Notes under the pieces: model-generated
What the model was told of the DNA's origin: nothing
The model's database searches: none
Seen by the model: the letters and a program-made list of their open reading frames with translations, nothing else
Shown: piece after piece, positions 42,043-49,873 of the stretch
How positions within the stretch are numbered: position 1 is the stretch's first letter
Layout: each line of letters opens with the position of its first letter
Program-made: the position numbers and the translations under genes
Assembly: GCA_947497315.1 (NCBI GenBank)
Contig: CANMFX010000001.1
Location: forward strand, 930,001 to 994,000
DNA from: an uncultured Sphingomonadaceae bacterium
Lineage (GTDB): Bacteria; Pseudomonadota; Alphaproteobacteria; Sphingomonadales; Sphingomonadaceae
Length of the DNA stretch: 64,000 bases
Direction of reading: 5' to 3'

Positions 42043-43372
42043 TGTGAGAACGGCGGCCGAGATTGGCGCGCTGAAAGACGATGAGCTGGCGTTTGTTCTG
42101 GGCGAGATGGATCGCAAGACCCGCTTGCAATATGAAGCCAGCTGGCACCACTGGGCGCGAGACGAACAATTGGCACCCGCCGGTGACTGGACCACATGGT
42201 TGATCATGGCTGGGCGCGGTTTTGGCAAGACCCGGGCTGGGGCTGAATGGGTTCGCGAAATTGCCGAGGCCGATGGCAGCGCGCGCCTTGCTCTGGTCGG
42301 TGCGAATTTTGCCGAGACCCGGATGGTGATGGTGGAGGGAGAAAGCGGGCTTTTGTCGATCGCTCCGCCAAACAACCGCCCGCTGTGGGAGCCGTCGTTA
42401 AAGCGTCTGCGCTGGTCAAATGGCGCCGAGGCTTATCTCTATTCGGCCGCGGAACCAGAAGGTTTGCGTGGGCCCCAGCATAGTCATTCATGGTGCGACG
42501 AGATTGCCAAATGGGCGAACAATGCCGGACAGGCGCTGGCTACCTGGGACAATCTGAAAATGGGTTTGCGGCTGGGCCGCGCGCCCAAAATCGCGGCGAC
42601 GACAACGCCAAGGCCGGTGCCGCTGGTACGGGCGCTGGTCAAGGATAGTGGGGTCAAAGATAGCGGCACGGTGATTACGCGGGGCGGTACCGAAGACAAT
42701 GTTGCAAACCTGCCCGCGGCTTTCATTCAGGTGATGAAGGCCGACTATGACGGCACGCGGCTGGGGCGTCAGGAGTTGAACGGCGAGCTGATCGAGGAAC
42801 TGGAAGGCGCGCTCTGGACACGTGCGATGCTGGAGGAGTGCCGGGTCGTTTGCGACGAAGCCAGCCAAGTGGTTCGCATAGTCGTCGGTGTTGACCCGCC
42901 CGCCTCGCAAACCGGAGATGCCTGCGGGATCATTGTCGCTGCTTTGTGTGCGGACAATAAAGCCGTGATTTTCGCGGACAACAGCGTCGAGAAGCCCAGC
43001 CCTGAAACATGGGCAAGAGCGGTCGCGGATGCGGCCGGGATCTGGGGCGCCGACCGTGTGATTGCGGAGGCCAATCAGGGCGGAGCGATGGTGAAGTCGG
43101 TGCTGCAGGCGGCAGACATTTCGCTGCCGGTGCGGCTGGTCCACGCCTCCCGCGGCAAGGTGGCCCGGGCCGAACCGGTGGCGGCGCTTTATGAAGCAGG
43201 GCGGGTGCTCCATGCCGGTACGTTCCCGCGTCTGGAGGATGAGCTGTGCGGGCTGCTGATTGGCGGCAGTTATGAAGGGCCCGGGCGATCACCGGATCGC
43301 GCGGATGCGCTCGTCTATGCGCTGACGGAACTGATGTTGGGGCGGCGTAGAGAGCCAAGGGTACGGGTTTAG
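42023..43372 (+). CDS. GTA large terminase (DNA packaging ATPase/nuclease)
   Basis: About 449 residues. The ATPase domain has Walker A MAGRGFGKT (residues 62-70) and Walker B with catalytic Glu in SHSWCDEIAKW. The nuclease domain has VVGVDPPAS (first Asp) and a final DRADALVYALTEL. It is the motor that fills capsids with DNA; in GTAs it packages host DNA by headful. The start is GTG 42023 or ATG 42032; AAGGAA precedes both and the gene overlaps the small terminase end. Confidence 0.93.
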   Translation: MRCMEGDVRTAAEIGALKDDELAFVLGEMDRKTRLQYEASWHHWARDEQLAPAGDWTTWLIMAGRGFGKTRAGAEWVREIAEADGSARLALVGANFAETRMVMVEGESGLLSIAPPNNRPLWEPSLKRLRWSNGAEAYLYSAAEPEGLRGPQHSHSWCDEIAKWANNAGQALATWDNLKMGLRLGRAPKIAATTTPRPVPLVRALVKDSGVKDSGTVITRGGTEDNVANLPAAFIQVMKADYDGTRLGRQELNGELIEELEGALWTRAMLEECRVVCDEASQVVRIVVGVDPPASQTGDACGIIVAALCADNKAVIFADNSVEKPSPETWARAVADAAGIWGADRVIAEANQGGAMVKSVLQAADISLPVRLVHASRGKVARAEPVAALYEAGRVLHAGTFPRLEDELCGLLIGGSYEGPGRSPDRADALVYALTELMLGRRREPRVRV

Positions 43373-43391
43373 AGATTGGATGGAGTTTTGT

Positions 43392-43412
43392 GCTCCGCAC
43401 TCGATGCGGAGC
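43392..43412. repeat. Perfect hairpin after the large terminase
   Basis: GCTCCGCA-CTCGA-TGCGGAGC, an eight-base-pair stem 20 bases after the terminase stop, just before repeat copy 3. There is no T run, so it may act as an RNA-stabilising or weakly terminating hairpin. Confidence 0.5.
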
Positions 43413-43436
43413 GCGGGTGAGGATTCTTTATTAATC

Positions 43437-43674
43437 CCTCAGGCGCCGGGCGCGGGCATCCGCCCGCTTGGCTTTCCTCGCATAAGCTCGGGCGCGCAGT
43501 CGCGCTTGCCTCGCTGCGCTCGGAAATATCCTCTGTAACTGGCACCGGACCGACGCGAAGCGGAGGCAAGGCCGACCGGCCGCCGCGCCTTGTGGCGCGA
43601 TAGCCAAGGCGACGGATGTCGCCGCCCGGCGCCTGAGGTCCAATAAAAAACTCTCGCGCCCGGCGCTTGAGGTC
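43437..43674. repeat. MITE-like repeat copy 3, with an extra terminal fragment
   Basis: The copy starts CCTCAGGCGCCGGGCG with a forward alpha unit (CGCATAAGCTCGGGCGCGC) and a short spacer. A beta unit (GGCCGCCGCGCCTTGTGGCG) ends CGCCCGGCGCCTGAGG, then an additional isolated terminus GCGCCCGGCGCTTGAGG follows after 20 bases. It fills most of the 323-base gap between terminase and portal; I see no gene in that gap. Confidence 0.88.
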
Positions 43675-43695
43675 AAATAAAAAAGGACAACAAAC

Positions 43696-44847
43696 ATGAA
43701 ATTCTGGGAAAACATCTTGCTCGCTTTAAAGAGCGGTGGGCAGCAAGCAAAACCGCCTTTGGGGCGCAGCTATATCGGCACCTATGGAGGTGCCGTTTTT
43801 TCGGGAGAAGCGCCCTTTTCTTATGAGGGTCGTGTGCGCGAAGCCTATGTCGACAATGCCATCGCGCAGCGCGCGGTGCGGATTGTTGCTGAAGGCGTTG
43901 GCGGTGCGCCGCTTGCGCCGATGGAGGAAAAGCTTGCGGCGCTCGTGAACGCAACCAGTGCGGGGCAGTCGCTCCTTGAAACCATCGCTGCGCATCTGTT
44001 GCTACATGGTAATGCATATGTGCAGATAATGTACGCGCCTGATGCCAAAGGTGTCGAGAGACCGGCTGAACTGTTTGCCCTGCGACCCGACCGGATAACG
44101 ATTGAGCCGGATGAAAAGGGCTGGCCGGTCGCTTATGTCTATCGCGCGGGCGAGCATCAGACCCGTTTTGCCGCACAAGATGAAATGGGACGGCCTGCAA
44201 TTATTCACATCAAGGCTTTTCATCCGACCGATGACCATTATGGCCTTGGCTGTCTCGGCGCTGCAGCCAAGGCAGTGGCGGTGCACAATGCTGCGGCTCA
44301 GTGGAACAGGGCTTTGCTCGATAATGCCGCGCGGCCATCAGGCGCGTTGGTCTTTGATCCCGGGCCGGATGGGTCGGCCCTGTCGTCGGACCAGTTTGAC
44401 CGGCTCAAGGCCGAGATGGATGCGAGCTTTGCCGGGGCTGGCAATGCTGGGCGGCCGATGCTGCTCGAAGGCGGCCTGAAATGGCAGAGCATGAGCATGA
44501 CCCCGGCAGACATGGATTTTGTGGCTTTGAAAGCAGCCGCGGCGAGAGAAATTGCACTGGCGTTCGGAGTGCCGCCGATGCTGCTCGGGCTGCCCGGGGA
44601 CAATAGCTATGCCAATTACCGCGAAGCCAATCGGGCATTGTGGCGGCTGACAATCCTGCCTCTGGCCGGGAAGATCTTGGACGGGCTGTCTGTCGCGCTG
44701 GGAGCCTGGTGGCCGGAGGCGAAGCTGGCGATCGACCGCGACCAGATACCCGCACTGTCGGAGGATCGGGAACGGTTGTGGCAACAGGTGAGCGAAGCGG
44801 ATTTTCTGTCGCCGGAAGAGAAGCGCAGCCGTCTTGGAATAGATTAG
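43696..44847 (+). CDS. GTA portal protein, HK97 type
   Basis: A 383-residue protein of the HK97-family portal group, the dodecameric ring through which DNA enters the head. Family sequences are AYVDNAIAQRAVRIVAEGVGG, LLLHGNAYVQI, DRITIEPDEKGWPVAYVY, IIHIKAFHP and the conserved GVPPMLLGLPGDNSYANYREANRALW. It has AAGGACAAC upstream at normal spacing. It is preceded and followed by MITE-like repeats, so its transcript must read through them. Confidence 0.95.
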   Translation: MKFWENILLALKSGGQQAKPPLGRSYIGTYGGAVFSGEAPFSYEGRVREAYVDNAIAQRAVRIVAEGVGGAPLAPMEEKLAALVNATSAGQSLLETIAAHLLLHGNAYVQIMYAPDAKGVERPAELFALRPDRITIEPDEKGWPVAYVYRAGEHQTRFAAQDEMGRPAIIHIKAFHPTDDHYGLGCLGAAAKAVAVHNAAAQWNRALLDNAARPSGALVFDPGPDGSALSSDQFDRLKAEMDASFAGAGNAGRPMLLEGGLKWQSMSMTPADMDFVALKAAAAREIALAFGVPPMLLGLPGDNSYANYREANRALWRLTILPLAGKILDGLSVALGAWWPEAKLAIDRDQIPALSEDRERLWQQVSEADFLSPEEKRSRLGID

Positions 44848-44870
44848 AGGTTGGAAGTTTATTTATTTTG

Positions 44871-45097
44871 CCTCAAGCGCCGGGCGCGGGCATCCGCCCG
44901 CTTGGCTACGCGCCAATAAGGCGCGACGGACGCCATTTGATTTTGGCGCCCTTGCCTCGCTACGCTCGGACGATGCTCTTGAAAGTTGCGCAGGAGGTCG
45001 CACTGATCCGACGCACCGCGTCGGCAAGCGCGCCCGCGCGCCCGAGCTTATGCGAGGTAAGCCAAGCGGGCGAATGCCCGCGCCCGGCGCCTGAGGG
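44871..45097. repeat. MITE-like repeat copy 4 (chimeric)
   Basis: The left end is alpha-like (CCTCAAGCGCCGGGCGCGGGCATCCGCCCG) but continues as beta (TTGGCTACGCGCCAATAAGG). A region matching neither and a full inverted alpha unit ending CGCCCGGCGCCTGAGG follow. The hybrid left arm suggests recombination between units. It occupies the gap between portal and the DUF6127 gene. Confidence 0.87.
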
Positions 45098-45122
45098 AAT
45101 AAAAAAAGGAGTCATCAAAAAA

Positions 45123-45431
45123 ATGCAAAACGAAGAAATGCTCGCTCGCCTGGTAGCGCAGGCGGAAGGCGATGGAGCTGATCTTGTGACGCTCCGCGCG
45201 ATAGTGGAGGAAGCGACCGATAGCGGTGCGGAGCGCGTACTCGACCGGCTGGGTCTTGCCGATCACAAGGCGCCTGACGATCTCGACGAGCTGCGCGAAC
45301 TGCTCCGTGCCTGGCGCGATGCCAAGGCGAGCGCCTGGAAAGCGGCGATCACCTGGGTTATTCGCGGTGCGCTGGCGCTGCTTCTGATCGGGATCGCCAT
45401 GCGCTTCGGGTTCGGGAATCTTGTCACGTGA
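45123..45431 (+). CDS. DUF6127 family GTA accessory membrane protein
   Basis: A 102-residue protein, MQNEEMLARLVAQAEGDGAD onward. An N-terminal helical part and a pattern LDELRELLRAWRDAKASAWKAAITWVIRG lead into one transmembrane segment (ALALLLIGIAMRFGFG). It matches the small DUF6127 proteins that sit between portal and protease in sphingomonad GTA clusters. Its precise role is unknown. The ORF-track entry 44640-45431 extends it backwards through the repeat and portal gene and is not credible. Its stop overlaps the protease start (GTGA). Confidence 0.82.
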   Translation: MQNEEMLARLVAQAEGDGADLVTLRAIVEEATDSGAERVLDRLGLADHKAPDDLDELRELLRAWRDAKASAWKAAITWVIRGALALLLIGIAMRFGFGNLVT

Positions 45432-45853
45432 GCGCCATCCGCTTTGCCGGTTACGCCGCCATCTTCAATCGTATCGACCGAGGTGGCGATATCATTCGGC
45501 CGGGTGCTTTTGGCATGCTGGCCGAGGGGCTATCGCTGCCCCTGCTCTGGCAGCACCGACCGGAAAACCGCATCGGTAGTATAAGCTACGCTCGTGAAGA
45601 CCAGCGCGGCTTGCGCGTTATCGGAACCCTGTCGACCGCCAGTCGGGCCGGGCGAGAAGCGGCGATGATGCTGGCAGGAAATACCGTAAAAGGCCTGAGT
45701 TTTGGTTATCGTGTCAAGCAGGCGACGGGCCATGGGCCACGCATCATTGGTGATCTTGATGTCGCGGAAATATCGCTGGTCACCGCTCCGATGCAGCCAC
45801 TGGCACAGGTCCATTCATGGCAGAGCAGAACTAGCGGGGCGGTAGCGGTTTGA
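45428..45853 (+). CDS. GTA prohead protease, HK97 type
   Basis: A 141-residue serine protease of the HK97 gp4 group, which trims capsid protein during head maturation. AGYAAIFNRIDRGGDIIRPGAF is the family opening. The LLWQHRPENRIGS segment carries the catalytic His, and KGLSFGYRV the catalytic Ser. It starts at GTG 45428, overlapping the DUF6127 stop. Its last 23 bases overlap the 3' end of an antisense gene, which separates it from the capsid gene. Confidence 0.92.
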   Translation: MSAIRFAGYAAIFNRIDRGGDIIRPGAFGMLAEGLSLPLLWQHRPENRIGSISYAREDQRGLRVIGTLSTASRAGREAAMMLAGNTVKGLSFGYRVKQATGHGPRIIGDLDVAEISLVTAPMQPLAQVHSWQSRTSGAVAV

Positions 45854-46949
45854 CTCCGTCGGAAGCAGGCACGCCATTGGCCATATTGGTATCCATCGCA
45901 GCGATCACCGCGTCGCTGCACCCGAATGTCTTCAGCTCGGCGGCAATACGCGGATCGCTCTGGGTCGGTGAAATGACCTGCGGGAAGTAAAGTTCAACCG
46001 GCTTTTCCTGCTGGCACATATTGCGCCGCGCCAGGCTGTTGAAAGTTTTCAATTCGGCCAGCACGCCATCATGATCCTCGCGCCCGGCCAGAATATAGAT
46101 TTTCAGGATGCGGACCGGATAATAGACAAGATCCTGGTGACGGCTATGGCGCTCGGTCTTTTTTAGGAACAGGTCGATCACATCCAGCGCGCGATCTTCA
46201 TCCTTGGCGATGACCGCATCATAGGCAATCAGTTCGGCATGCTCGACATTGGATATCATGTCGATCGGCTGGCTGTCCGCCAAAGCGACCGCCGTGTTAA
46301 AATTTGCCAGCGCGTCATCGCGGCGGCCCAGTTCAAGGAGATATTCGCTTTTGTTTTTGTAGAGATAACCCCGGCGCGTGGCACCACCGCGCATCAGACT
46401 GCGCGCCTGCACCGCAATCAGGTCGTCATAGGCCGTCAGGGCAGCATCATGATCGCCAAATTGTTTAAGCAGCGCAATGAGCGAGCGATAGGAGCCTTGC
46501 GCGATCTCGTCCTGCATTGGCCAGCGGCCCCCGCCATGTTGTTTTGCCGACTTCATCGCCAGCGTCAGCGCGCGGTTTTTTAAACCTTCTGCATTGGGGG
46601 CGTTCCTCTTTTGCGCGGACATTGCCGCCTTGCTGGCCTGCTGCAAGCGGATCAGATCCTGATAGGCTTGCAGGACCGGCCAGCAGGTTTTTGCGACAAA
46701 GTCGAGAGACGGCTTATCCCGGTCACCGCAGGTGGACAGGTCGCCGCGTTTCTCTGGCGCTATGGTCATTTTGAGGATCGGGTCAATCTGTCGCGGCGGT
46801 GAAACAATCGGGATCGGCTTTTTCTCTGCGGCGACCGGCGTAGCGGTCCCAGATGCAGCGATCCCCGGTGCAGAAGTCGAAGATTGTGCTGCGAGCGGGA
46901 AGGCCATGAACAGGGCGGTCAAAGCGCCCAAGCCAGAAATCATATGCAT
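45831..46949 (-). CDS. Secreted TPR-like protein, antisense within the GTA cluster
   Basis: A 372-residue protein with a signal peptide (ISGLGALTALFMAFPLAAQ). After a Pro/Ala-rich stretch it has helical repeats resembling tetratricopeptide units (GSYRSLIALLKQFGDHDAALTAYDDLI and YKNKSEYLLELGRRDDALANFNTAVALA). Cysteines occur in pairs (STCGDRD/KTCWPV; MCQQ/FGCSD). It is the only minus-strand gene in the 16-kb GTA region and overlaps the protease gene's 3' end by 23 bases. I do not recognise a specific family. Its periplasmic location and orientation suggest cargo rather than a structural particle protein. Confidence 0.75.
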   Translation of the reverse strand: MHMISGLGALTALFMAFPLAAQSSTSAPGIAASGTATPVAAEKKPIPIVSPPRQIDPILKMTIAPEKRGDLSTCGDRDKPSLDFVAKTCWPVLQAYQDLIRLQQASKAAMSAQKRNAPNAEGLKNRALTLAMKSAKQHGGGRWPMQDEIAQGSYRSLIALLKQFGDHDAALTAYDDLIAVQARSLMRGGATRRGYLYKNKSEYLLELGRRDDALANFNTAVALADSQPIDMISNVEHAELIAYDAVIAKDEDRALDVIDLFLKKTERHSRHQDLVYYPVRILKIYILAGREDHDGVLAELKTFNSLARRNMCQQEKPVELYFPQVISPTQSDPRIAAELKTFGCSDAVIAAMDTNMANGVPASDGVKPLPPR

Positions 46950-47012
46950 GTACAGAGGGATAATAGGTCCCCTGCTGCTTGTCGATCAAAGAATTACCTC
47001 AACGATTTACGC

Positions 47013-47034
47013 CGTCCGACATCGGGCGATTTTT
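47013..47034 (+). terminator. Short hairpin plus T run before the capsid gene
   Basis: CGTCCG-ACAT-CGGGCG (six pairs, one G-T) followed by ATTTTT, 25 bases upstream of the capsid start codon. The stem is short, so termination strength is doubtful; it could limit read-through into the capsid gene. Confidence 0.3.
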
Positions 47035-47058
47035 CATTACCCAAAAGAAAGGAACATC

Positions 47059-48249
47059 ATGGAAATTTCCAATACCCCTCTCGAAACGAAAGCCGACCCG
47101 TTAGAAGAGTCGTTTGACGTGGTCCTGCAGGCAGAAGAAACCGAACGACACGGTCAGGCGATTGCCGATCTGCGTACCGACGTTGATAGCTTGCAAAGCC
47201 AGATGAACGATATCTCGAAAGCCTCTGCGCGGCCTGTTTTGGCCGGGAATGAGCACGGCACGAAAGGTATGATGTCTTCTATCGCCGCACGCGATTTTAC
47301 GGCAAAATATCTCCGCCGCGGCGACCATGCGGGGGTTGAGCTGAAAAGCTTTTCCGGCGCATCCGGTCCCGAAGGCGGCTTTGCGGTGCCGCAGGAAATC
47401 GATGCCTTGATCGGACGGACGCTCAAGGACATCTCGCCGATCCGTTCGATTGCGACCGTCGTACAAACCGGCAGCGCGGGGTATCGCAAGCTCGTCACTG
47501 ACGGTGGCACGCCATCCGGCTGGGTCAGCGAAACTGCCGGAAGGCCGGAAACCGACACGCCCAATTTCAACGAGATCGCCCCGCCAACTGGAGAGCTATA
47601 TGCCAATCCCGCGGCGTCTCAGGCGATGCTGGATGACGCAGCATTTGATGTGGAGGCCTGGCTGGCGGATGAAATTTCCCGCGAATTTGCGCAGGCCGAG
47701 GGTGCGGCTTTTGTCGGCGGCTCTGGCGTCAATCAACCGCGCGGTTTTCTGAATGCACCGGTGACGGACGAGCCGGACGATGTTCGTGCTTTCGGGTCAC
47801 TGCAATATATTCCGTCTGGCGCGGCAGGTGCTTTTGCCGGGGCCGATGGGGAGGATGCGCTCGTTGATCTGGTTCATGCGCTGAAACCGGCCTATCGGCA
47901 GGGCGCAAGTTTTGTGATGAACAGCGCAACGCTGGCGCAGATCCGCAAGTTCAAGACCGCCGATGGCGCGTTTCTGTGGCAGGCGTCTTTGGCGTCGGGT
48001 CAGCCTGATATGTTGCTCGGTTATCCGGTGGTTGAGGCAGAGGACATGCCGGATGTGACGGCGGATAGCCTGTCGATCGCCTTCGGCAACTTCCGCGCGG
48101 GTTATCTGATTGCGGAGCGCAGTGCTACCAGCATCCTGCGTGATCCTTTTACCAACAAGCCGTTTGTCCATTTCTACGCGACCAAGCGCGTCGGTGGGCA
48201 GGTGATGAACAGTGAAGCAATCAAGTTGATGCAGTTTAGCGCGAGCTAG
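47059..48249 (+). CDS. GTA major capsid protein, HK97 fold
   Basis: A 396-residue protein. The N-terminal helical scaffold-like delta region (about 1-90, EETERHGQAIADLRTDVDSLQSQMNDI) would be removed by the protease. The HK97-fold core begins near GGFAVPQEIDALIGRTLKDISPIRSI and includes YANPAASQAMLDDAAFDVEAWLADEI, SFVMNSATLAQIRKF and LLGYPVVEAEDMP. ATG 47059 has AAAGGAAC upstream; the ORF track's start at 46732 lies within the antisense TPR gene. Two hairpins follow its stop. Confidence 0.95.
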   Translation: MEISNTPLETKADPLEESFDVVLQAEETERHGQAIADLRTDVDSLQSQMNDISKASARPVLAGNEHGTKGMMSSIAARDFTAKYLRRGDHAGVELKSFSGASGPEGGFAVPQEIDALIGRTLKDISPIRSIATVVQTGSAGYRKLVTDGGTPSGWVSETAGRPETDTPNFNEIAPPTGELYANPAASQAMLDDAAFDVEAWLADEISREFAQAEGAAFVGGSGVNQPRGFLNAPVTDEPDDVRAFGSLQYIPSGAAGAFAGADGEDALVDLVHALKPAYRQGASFVMNSATLAQIRKFKTADGAFLWQASLASGQPDMLLGYPVVEAEDMPDVTADSLSIAFGNFRAGYLIAERSATSILRDPFTNKPFVHFYATKRVGGQVMNSEAIKLMQFSAS

Positions 48250-48260
48250 CTTCTCCCCAC

Positions 48261-48280
48261 CGTCGTGCCCTGGCGCGACG
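48261..48280 (+). terminator. Hairpin 1 after the capsid gene
   Basis: CGTCGTGCC and GGCGCGACG can pair along their whole length with one G-U pair. No T run follows. With hairpin 2 it probably stabilises the capsid mRNA or partly attenuates downstream transcription. Confidence 0.5.
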
Positions 48281-48284
48281 ACAC

Positions 48285-48319
48285 GCGCCCGTGCCGGCCA
48301 GTCCCCCCGGCACGGGCGC
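48285..48319 (+). terminator. Hairpin 2 after the capsid gene
   Basis: GCGCCCGTGCCGG and its exact reverse complement are separated by nine bases: a perfect 13-bp GC-rich stem, 33 bases before the connector gene. No T run is present, so partial termination or mRNA end protection is more likely than full termination. Confidence 0.55.
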
Positions 48320-48352
48320 ACCCTTAATCCTGTTAGAAAGGACACTACCCAA

Positions 48353-48898
48353 GTGAGTTATCCTCCTGATGACGTGCCTCCTGTGCCGATAGAATTAATC
48401 GAAGAGGTCAAGGGTTTTCTACGCCTCAATCATGACGAAGATGATGTGGCTATCGCCCAGCTGCTGGGCAGCGCCGCGCGCCTATGTGAAAATTTCATCG
48501 GCCAGGTGCTGATTGCGCGGTCGGTGCGTGACCGGATGCCGGTGCGCGCAAAATGGCAAAAACTGAAAAAACATCCTGTGCAGGCGATTACGCTGGTCGA
48601 AGCTGTCGCACCTGACGGCATGCTCACCCCTGTGCCATCAATGGACTATGCCATTGATATAGATAGTGATGGTATCGGTTGGGTCAAACTGCATCCGGTT
48701 ACCAGCATTACACGCATCGCGGTTACTTATGATGTTGGTCTGGCGGCAGACTGGACGAATGTGCCCACGACATTGCGGCAGGGCGTGGTGCGGCTTGCTG
48801 GTCACCTCTATTCACACCGTGATGGTGTGGATGTCGGTGGTCCGCCAAGTGCGGTGACAGCCCTTTGGCGGCCCCATCGCCGGATGAGGGTAGCATGA
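48353..48898 (+). CDS. GTA head-tail connector protein
   Basis: A 181-residue protein of the phage head-tail connector (gp6-like) type. LIEEVKGFLRLNHDEDDVAIAQLLGSAARLCENFIGQ is the standard helical opening of that family, followed by a beta-rich region with ISITRIAVTYDVG-like sequence and a final helix (LRQGVVRLAGHLYSHRDG). It starts at GTG 48353 with AAAGGAC upstream. It probably forms the ring beneath the portal. The stop overlaps the next gene (ATGA). Confidence 0.88.
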   Translation: MSYPPDDVPPVPIELIEEVKGFLRLNHDEDDVAIAQLLGSAARLCENFIGQVLIARSVRDRMPVRAKWQKLKKHPVQAITLVEAVAPDGMLTPVPSMDYAIDIDSDGIGWVKLHPVTSITRIAVTYDVGLAADWTNVPTTLRQGVVRLAGHLYSHRDGVDVGGPPSAVTALWRPHRRMRVA

Positions 48899-49242
48899 GC
48901 GGCCCGGAAACCGGCTCGCTGGAATTTAGCGGCTTGCTGCGTGAGCTGATCCACATCGAACGCCAATCTTCGCAGCGTGACGCCGCTGGATCAGCAATGG
49001 ACCAAAACGAACCCGTTGGCGATTTTCGCGCGGCGGCAGCGCCACTGGGCACCGGTGACGCATCAGTGGCAGACAGCCGCTCCGCGTTGCCGCGCTGGCG
49101 CTTCACTCTGCGCCAAACCAATGCCGTTCGGCCCGGTGACATACTGACCTGGGCTGGTCGCGAGATGGTTGTCCAGTCAGTCGCCGCGGATCACCGATTC
49201 ATTCCGAGAACCTACCTGCAAGCAGAGGAGAAACGGGCGTGA
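48895..49242 (+). CDS. GTA head closure / head-tail adaptor protein
   Basis: A 115-residue small beta-barrel type protein. FSGLLRELIHIERQSS at the start, WRFTLRQTNAVRPGDILTWAGREMVVQSVAAD near the end and RTYLQAEEKRA fit phage head closure proteins. The ORF-track start at 48865 is upstream; ATG 48895 overlaps the connector stop and is preferred. It seals the head between connector and tail. Confidence 0.83.
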   Translation: MSGPETGSLEFSGLLRELIHIERQSSQRDAAGSAMDQNEPVGDFRAAAAPLGTGDASVADSRSALPRWRFTLRQTNAVRPGDILTWAGREMVVQSVAADHRFIPRTYLQAEEKRA

Positions 49243-49457
49243 ACAAATTGAAGCAAAAGGCCGAGAATATGGCTGATGCAGCAATCCAAAAGGCGAGGGA
49301 AGATGTCAGAACCGCGCTTGCCGAAGAATTGTCAGGCGATTTGACGATAGAAGAAACCGACGATGGCGTCGTTATTTCCGGCCCCGACCTGGGCGCGAAA
49401 CTTGTAACCGGCAGCAGTCTGCGCGACGTCGCTTTTCTGATGCGCGGTGTCCGGTGA
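49239..49457 (+). CDS. Small GTA cluster protein of unknown function
   Basis: A 72-residue protein, helical N-terminus (KQKAENMADAAIQKAREDVRTALAEEL) then short beta segments (LTIEETDDGVVISGPDLGAKL) and a conserved-looking LRDVAFLMRGVR ending. It starts at GTG 49239 overlapping the upstream stop, and its own stop overlaps the next gene's start. The tight coupling argues that it is real. It occupies the tail-neck position where small adaptor proteins of this kind are found. Confidence 0.72.
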   Translation: MNKLKQKAENMADAAIQKAREDVRTALAEELSGDLTIEETDDGVVISGPDLGAKLVTGSSLRDVAFLMRGVR

Positions 49458-49852
49458 TGGGCGCTGTCGAAGCGGTGCAGCAAAGCCTGATCGCGGCGTT
49501 GAACGCGCATCTGCCATTGATGGACGAAATTGATGCTGTTTATGACGGTCCGCCGCCGCTTGCGCCTTTCCCCTATATTGCGCTCGCAACCGGTGCTGCG
49601 CTGGACTGGAGCTTTAAGGGCGGGGTCGGGCGTGAGCTTGGTCTGGCGCTGACCATCCATGATGATGGGCAGAGCGCGGTGCGGGTCCACAGGATAATGG
49701 CGCAGGTGGAAGAGGCGCTGAAAGCTGGTCTGGCGGATCCGGAAGGCTGGCAGATAGTGACATTCAATTTCCGCCGCACGCGGGTCCTGCGCAATGCAAT
49801 AAGTCCGTGGAGCGGCGTGATCGAATATCGCGCACGGGTTTTGAAGGTTTAG
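49454..49852 (+). CDS. GTA tail completion/terminator protein, DUF3168
   Basis: A 132-residue protein of the DUF3168 group (gp9-like tail terminator). AVQQSLIAALNAHLPLM and YDGPPPLAPFPYIALATG, then ALTIHDDGQSAVRVHRIMAQVEEAL and a final strand IEYRARVLKV, are typical. It starts at GTG 49454 or ATG 49457, overlapping the previous stop. The proteins form a hexameric ring joining tail to head. The gene is followed by repeat copy 5. Confidence 0.88.
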   Translation: MMGAVEAVQQSLIAALNAHLPLMDEIDAVYDGPPPLAPFPYIALATGAALDWSFKGGVGRELGLALTIHDDGQSAVRVHRIMAQVEEALKAGLADPEGWQIVTFNFRRTRVLRNAISPWSGVIEYRARVLKV

Positions 49853-49873
49853 AATTAGATAAGTTTTTTTGGA

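Noticed and set aside
43437-43674. Repeat copies as tRNA-like or riboswitch structures
   Set aside because: They have strong stems, but no cloverleaf or known aptamer core, and their ends are terminal inverted repeats.
44640-45431. 263-aa plus-strand ORF listed across the portal end, repeat copy 4 and DUF6127
   Set aside because: Only the part from ATG 45123 has family features and a ribosome site; the rest is off-frame portal sequence and repeat.
46732-47058. 109-codon N-terminal extension of the capsid ORF
   Set aside because: It lies inside the antisense TPR-like gene and has no ribosome site; ATG 47059 with AAAGGAAC matches capsid homology.
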